A DNA stretch of 64,000 nt from Thioalkalivibrio paradoxus ARh 1 (GTDB taxonomy: Bacteria > Pseudomonadota > Gammaproteobacteria > Ectothiorhodospirales > Ectothiorhodospiraceae). Below, in pieces: positions 60,558 to 64,000 of this stretch; positions within the stretch are counted from its first letter, which is position 1; each line of letters begins with the position of its first letter. The notes below the pieces were generated by a model. The model did not search any database. It was given only the letters and a program-made list of their open reading frames with translations, and was not told where the DNA came from. Location of the stretch: contig NZ_CP007029.1 in assembly GCF_000227685.2 (NCBI RefSeq), positions 2,144,501-2,208,500 of the forward strand. The letters run 5' to 3'. Both the position numbers and the translations under genes were made by a program.

Positions 60558-62114
60558 GTGCATGCACGCAAGCCGGCGGCAGGTGACGCCGGGCCGCAGA
60601 TCCCCGTCACTGCCGGGCTGACCTTCCGCCAGGCCGCGGTCACCCTGGTGATCGTGCTGCTGCTCGGGCTGGCGGCAGGGCTGGTGGAACTGGGCGCGGA
60701 CTGGCGATCGATGCGTGCCGAGATCCAGGAACACACCTGGCGTACGCTGGAACTCGTCCGTGGCACTGCGGCCGAGGCCGCATTCCAGTTCAACGACGAT
60801 CTGGCCGCACAGGTGGCGGACGGGCTGTTCGCCCACCGGGAAATGCAGCAGGTGGTGCTCAGCGACAATTTCGGGGGCACCATCGCGCGACGCGACCGCA
60901 GCGATGTACCGCCGGCGGGTCCGCTGGTGGAACGGCTGTTCGGGGATATCACTGAGTACGCGATCGAACTGCGCCACGGCCTGCGACCGGGCGCCGCGGG
61001 CACGACGGTAGGCACCCTGCAAGTGACCCTGGATTCTGCCGAGATCGCGGCCCGGTTCATGGAACGCGGTTTCATGATCGTGGTTCTCGGTCTGGCGAAA
61101 GCCCTGGTCATCTCGGCACTGGTCGTGGTGATCTTCTATTTCATGATCACGCGCCCGCTGCTCGCCCTGCACAGCGCAATCACACGAACCGACCCGGGCC
61201 AGCCGGGTGAATGGCCCGTCCCTTCGTTCCGGTTCCACGACCGCGATGAACTCGGCCAGATCGTGCGGGGCCTGGACAACCTGATGCACGCGTTCCAGAA
61301 CGGACTGGAACAGCGGGACAAGGCTCGTGACGAGAACGCGCGGCTCGGCGCCGAACTCGACGTGTCGCGTCGAATCCAGCAGATCCTGCTGCCGTCCCGC
61401 GCAGAACTCGACGCGATCGAGGGGCTGGACATCGCCACCTTTATGGAGCCTGCCGCCGAGGTGGGCGGCGACTATTACGACGTCCTGAGCCACCCTGACG
61501 GGGTGCGCATCGGGATCGGCGATGTCACCGGACATGGGCTCGAGAGCGGCGTGGTGATGCTGATGACCCAGAGTGCGGTACGCACCCTGCTGACCAGCCG
61601 CGAGAGCGATATCGTGCGGGTGATGGAAGTGCTGAACAGCACGATCTATAACAACGTGCAAAGAATGGGCTCAGGCAAGAATCTGACGCTGGCCCTGCTC
61701 GACTACCGGCCGCGAGGTTCGGAACGCGCCGACCCGGAGCGGGGGCAGCTGCGCATCAGCGGCCAGCATGAGTCGGTGATCGTCGCCCGCCGTGACGGAA
61801 CGCTCGAGGTGATCGACACGGATGAACTCGGCTTCCCGATCGGCCTGGTCGAAGAAATGTCGCAGTTCGTCGGACAGGCGACGGTGGCGCTGGATCCGGG
61901 CGATGTCGTAGTGCTGTACACCGACGGCATCACTGAGGCGGCCGATCCCGAGCATCGGCTGTACGGCCTCGATCGTCTGCAAGCGGTGATTTCGGCGCAT
62001 CGCGCCGGCACCGCCGAGACCATCAAGGATGCGATCATCGACGACGTCAAGCGGCACATCGGGACACAGAAACTCTACGACGACCTCACGCTGGTCATCC
62101 TCAAACAGCAATAA
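60558..62114 (+). CDS. Membrane HAMP-PP2C/SpoIIE serine phosphatase (SiaA-like)
   Basis: A 518-residue inner-membrane sensor phosphatase. Two membrane segments (about 24-46 and 170-195) bracket a periplasmic domain of about 120 residues. A HAMP-like linker (about 195-250) and a short coiled coil lead to the SpoIIE/PP2C domain, whose metal-binding acids are visible: 'AEVGGDYYDVLSHPDG' near 303, 'IGIGDVTGHGLESGVVML' near 321 and 'VVVLYTDGITEAADPE' near 454. By analogy with SiaA it should dephosphorylate the STAS-like partner when the periplasmic domain is stimulated. It lies 24 bp after the STAS-like gene. Confidence 0.92.
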   Translation: MHARKPAAGDAGPQIPVTAGLTFRQAAVTLVIVLLLGLAAGLVELGADWRSMRAEIQEHTWRTLELVRGTAAEAAFQFNDDLAAQVADGLFAHREMQQVVLSDNFGGTIARRDRSDVPPAGPLVERLFGDITEYAIELRHGLRPGAAGTTVGTLQVTLDSAEIAARFMERGFMIVVLGLAKALVISALVVVIFYFMITRPLLALHSAITRTDPGQPGEWPVPSFRFHDRDELGQIVRGLDNLMHAFQNGLEQRDKARDENARLGAELDVSRRIQQILLPSRAELDAIEGLDIATFMEPAAEVGGDYYDVLSHPDGVRIGIGDVTGHGLESGVVMLMTQSAVRTLLTSRESDIVRVMEVLNSTIYNNVQRMGSGKNLTLALLDYRPRGSERADPERGQLRISGQHESVIVARRDGTLEVIDTDELGFPIGLVEEMSQFVGQATVALDPGDVVVLYTDGITEAADPEHRLYGLDRLQAVISAHRAGTAETIKDAIIDDVKRHIGTQKLYDDLTLVILKQQ

Positions 62115-62137
62115 CAGACGTAATCGGGAGCACCGCA

Positions 62138-62929
62138 ATGCGCAGGATCCGTGATTGCAACAGGCAGATGGTGGGCGCAACACTGGGCCTGCTGCTGTTG
62201 ATGCTGGCTGGCGGCCTCTTCCCCCAGTCAGCCGCCAAGGCCCTTGACGAGATCCAGTGGATCACCGAGGAGTTCGCGCCCTACAACTACACCGGCGCGG
62301 ACGGAGTACCCACTGGGATCGCGGTGGATGTGCTGGTCGCGATGTGGGACCGCCTGGGGCACGAACGCGCACCCGGCGACATCGAGGTTCTGCCCTGGGC
62401 ACGCGGGTACCGCATCGCCCAGGACCACCCCGGAACCTGCCTGTTCTCGACCACGATCACCGATGCGCGCCGGGAACTGTTCACTTTCATCGAGCCGCTG
62501 GTCGCTGCGAGGAACGCAATCATCGGACCGGTGGAACGGGAGTTCGAAATCCGCTCCATCGATGATCTCGCCCCGTACAGCGTGGGCGTAGTCCGCGACG
62601 ATATCGGCGACCAGTTGCTGCAACAGGCGGGTGCCAACAGCACCGTCGTGCGCACCGACTCGTGGCGCATCCTGCTGCGCATGTTGCAAGGCCAACGCTT
62701 CGACCTGATTTCCTACAACATCGACACCGCCCGCTGGAACATGCGCCGGCTGGACATGGATCCCTACGCCTACGAACCTCTGCTCGTGCTTCAGCAAGGC
62801 GTAATGGGCTATGCCTGCCACCCGGACACCAACCCAACTGCCCTCGCCCGACTGCAGACCGCGCTGGATGCCCTGCTCGCCGACGGCACAGTAGAACGCA
62901 TTACGCGAAGCTACCTCGGACCCAGATGA
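62138..62929 (+). CDS. Periplasmic solute-binding protein (SBP_bac_3 type)
   Basis: A 263-residue exported protein. The signal peptide ends near 'AAKA'. The mature part has the two-lobe extracellular-solute-binding pattern: 'IQWITEEFAPYNYTGADGVP' at the start, 'GIAVDVLVAMWDRL', 'IDDLAPYSVGVVRDDIGDQL' in the hinge region and 'LARLQTALDALLADGTVERI' at the end. No ABC permease or ATPase follows, so it is not part of an uptake system here. It sits 23 bp after the phosphatase gene and overlaps the next gene (ATGA), so a role as ligand receptor for the phosphatase is plausible. Confidence 0.87.
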   Translation: MRRIRDCNRQMVGATLGLLLLMLAGGLFPQSAAKALDEIQWITEEFAPYNYTGADGVPTGIAVDVLVAMWDRLGHERAPGDIEVLPWARGYRIAQDHPGTCLFSTTITDARRELFTFIEPLVAARNAIIGPVEREFEIRSIDDLAPYSVGVVRDDIGDQLLQQAGANSTVVRTDSWRILLRMLQGQRFDLISYNIDTARWNMRRLDMDPYAYEPLLVLQQGVMGYACHPDTNPTALARLQTALDALLADGTVERITRSYLGPR

Positions 62930-63609
62930 CCCTCTGGTGGGCCATGCGGAAAGTTCGGCACCAGATCGCTTTGCCAGAAGCGCCGGCTCTTCGTCCCACC
63001 GCACCCCCCGGCCCCAGCTGGCGCCGGCTCACAGGCCGTATTGCCTGCCATAGCCGTTGGGCCATCTCCCTTGCGCGCAACCTGCTGGCAAGCCGGCGGT
63101 TGCCCGTGATCCAACCTGCCACATTCCGAGAGTACCGGATCGGCGGCCTCGATCCCGATGATCTGCCGGGCATTCGGGTGCTCCACCGGAACCTGCGCGG
63201 CCGTGCCGACATGACACTTTGGCGGAGATGGCTCTACCGCCTGCGCGGACCTTCGCTATTGATCGTGGTCAAGAACCGCTCCGGCGAGGCGGTAGGGTTC
63301 GAGATGTTCTATTTCGAGACAAGCGGTGCGCGCGGTGGGGTAATCCACGCCGCCTTTATCGGTGTCGCACCGCAATACCGGAACGTCGGGATCGCCACCG
63401 CGATGCACCGGCTCTCCATCCGGCATTTCTCTGCCGCCGGGCTGAGCGCGATCACCGCCCGCGTGCGCGAAGATCATCCGGTCTCGCTGCGGTCCGCGAA
63501 GGCATGTAGTTTCCGTATCGCCAAGACGATCCCTGGGCGCGACGGCATCGCAACGCTGGAACTGATCCGGCAACTGGATTCCAGTTGCGATCGGACCCCT
63601 GGCCAGTAG
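62926..63609 (+). CDS. GNAT-family N-acetyltransferase
   Basis: A 227-residue protein. After a basic, variable N-terminal 70 residues the GNAT fold appears: 'TFREYRIGGLDPDDLPGIRV', 'LLIVVKNRSGEAVGFEMFY', 'GGVIHAAFIGVAPQYRNVGI' (acetyl-CoA loop) and 'LSIRHFSAAGLSAITARVRE'. Its substrate is unknown. Its ATG overlaps the solute-binding protein stop (ATGA), so it is co-translated with the signalling genes or belongs to a module with the next ORF. Confidence 0.8.
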   Translation: MTLWWAMRKVRHQIALPEAPALRPTAPPGPSWRRLTGRIACHSRWAISLARNLLASRRLPVIQPATFREYRIGGLDPDDLPGIRVLHRNLRGRADMTLWRRWLYRLRGPSLLIVVKNRSGEAVGFEMFYFETSGARGGVIHAAFIGVAPQYRNVGIATAMHRLSIRHFSAAGLSAITARVREDHPVSLRSAKACSFRIAKTIPGRDGIATLELIRQLDSSCDRTPGQ

Positions 63610-63613
63610 ACAT

Positions 63614-64000
63614 GCTCCGACCACCGCCCTGCTGGCGACCGCCCAAGAGGTCGCATCCACGGCGCACCATTGGCAGAATGTCGTTGTGCAACGGCTCGTG
63701 CTACTCAATCGACTCCGCCCTGAAGTGTCGGCCGACCTCTTTGCGGATCTGGTCAGCCGAATTCGCGCGCAGGGCATCGATGCTTTCGCGCTGAACCTTG
63801 CGCGCGAACGGATCCGGGGAATCCGAGACACCGATCTCGTAGTCAGCAACGGGTCGTTGCCCCGCGGCTTCGTCCATCCGGGCGTGGCCTACACCGGACG
63901 CCCCGTGCCCCGCCCGGAATCGATGGCATGGATCGAAGCGGCCGGCATCCCGACCATGAATTGGACACTAGCCAGAACACGCCGGGACGTGCGCCGTCTG
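63614..64000 (+). CDS. 3'-truncated ORF, possibly ATP-grasp-like
   Basis: This frame stays open to the right window edge and reads as protein: 'RLVLLNRLRPEVSADLFADL', 'DTDLVVSNGSLPRGFVHPGV', then 'PRPESMAWIEAAGIPTMNW'. The last part resembles the pre-ATP-grasp region of ATP-grasp ligases, where a variable N-terminal domain is followed by an 'EAAGIPTP'-type strand; this is only a suggestion, as the catalytic part lies outside. The start is unresolved: no ATG is in frame near 63614, and the first GTG is at 63686. An alternative frame beginning at ATG 63612 stops at 63794 and looks non-coding. Confidence 0.5.

Noticed and set aside
63612-63794. Short ORF starting at ATG 63612
   Set aside because: It is Arg/Pro/Ser-rich without protein character, and a better coding frame runs through the same DNA to the window edge.

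Overview
The window is GC-rich DNA (by eye about two thirds G+C) in which nearly every base belongs to a gene. Gene content (Xps-type type II secretion operon, dTDP-rhamnose genes, WbpM/WbpL-type O-antigen enzymes, GcvR-like ACT protein, MltD- and YcbB-like wall enzymes) points to a gammaproteobacterium. The high G+C and some protein similarities suggest the Chromatiales/Ectothiorhodospiraceae (Thioalkalivibrio-like); that is an inference, as no rRNA or marker gene is present.

Layout. 1-3.6 kb (+): a polysaccharide operon tail: Wzt C-terminal domain (cut by the window edge), a GNAT acyltransferase, a GT4 glycosyltransferase and a PIG-L deacetylase, joined by ATGA/GTGA overlaps. 3.7-10.6 kb: glycogen/alpha-glucan metabolism, with malQ, a GH57 enzyme and glgC on the minus strand and glgB divergent; no glycogen synthase is present. 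10.6-11.0 kb: a 168-bp palindromic repeat, then tRNA-Ala(CGC) with its own terminator. 11.3-12.1 kb: a DUF4197 protein. 12.3-29.4 kb (-): a long envelope-polysaccharide locus: OGT-like TPR protein, Wzm, GT2, SDR, WbpL-like and WbpM-like proteins, two unusual large membrane proteins (one broken), WecG/TagA, WcaJ-type transferase, GT4 and a fused ABC exporter. 29.5-32.7 kb (-): an Asp-box lipoprotein with a G9 tract in its leader, and a secreted protein with a well-formed promoter and terminator.

32.9-43.1 kb (-) is a complete-looking type II secretion operon in Xps order (E-F-G-H-I-J-K-L-M-C/N-D). 43.4-46.9 kb (+) is rfbB-A-C-D for dTDP-L-rhamnose, a likely sugar donor for the glycosyltransferases to the left. 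47.0-51.8 kb (-) encodes an SbcCD-like nuclease pair (YhaN/YhaO type), followed upstream by an ACT regulator. 53.2-57.6 kb carries peptidoglycan enzymes: a LysM lytic transglycosylase, a YcbB-like L,D-transpeptidase and a second YkuD-type protein. The second copy of the 168-bp repeat sits, inverted, directly at the transglycosylase stop codon.

58.7-64.0 kb (+) is the most unusual part: a compact operon with a diguanylate cyclase, a histidine-kinase-fold protein, a STAS-like protein, a membrane PP2C/SpoIIE phosphatase and a periplasmic solute-binding protein, then a GNAT protein and an unfinished ORF. The first four form a partner-switching set analogous to SiaABCD of Pseudomonas, built from slr1658/slr1659-type parts, and probably link an external signal to c-di-GMP.
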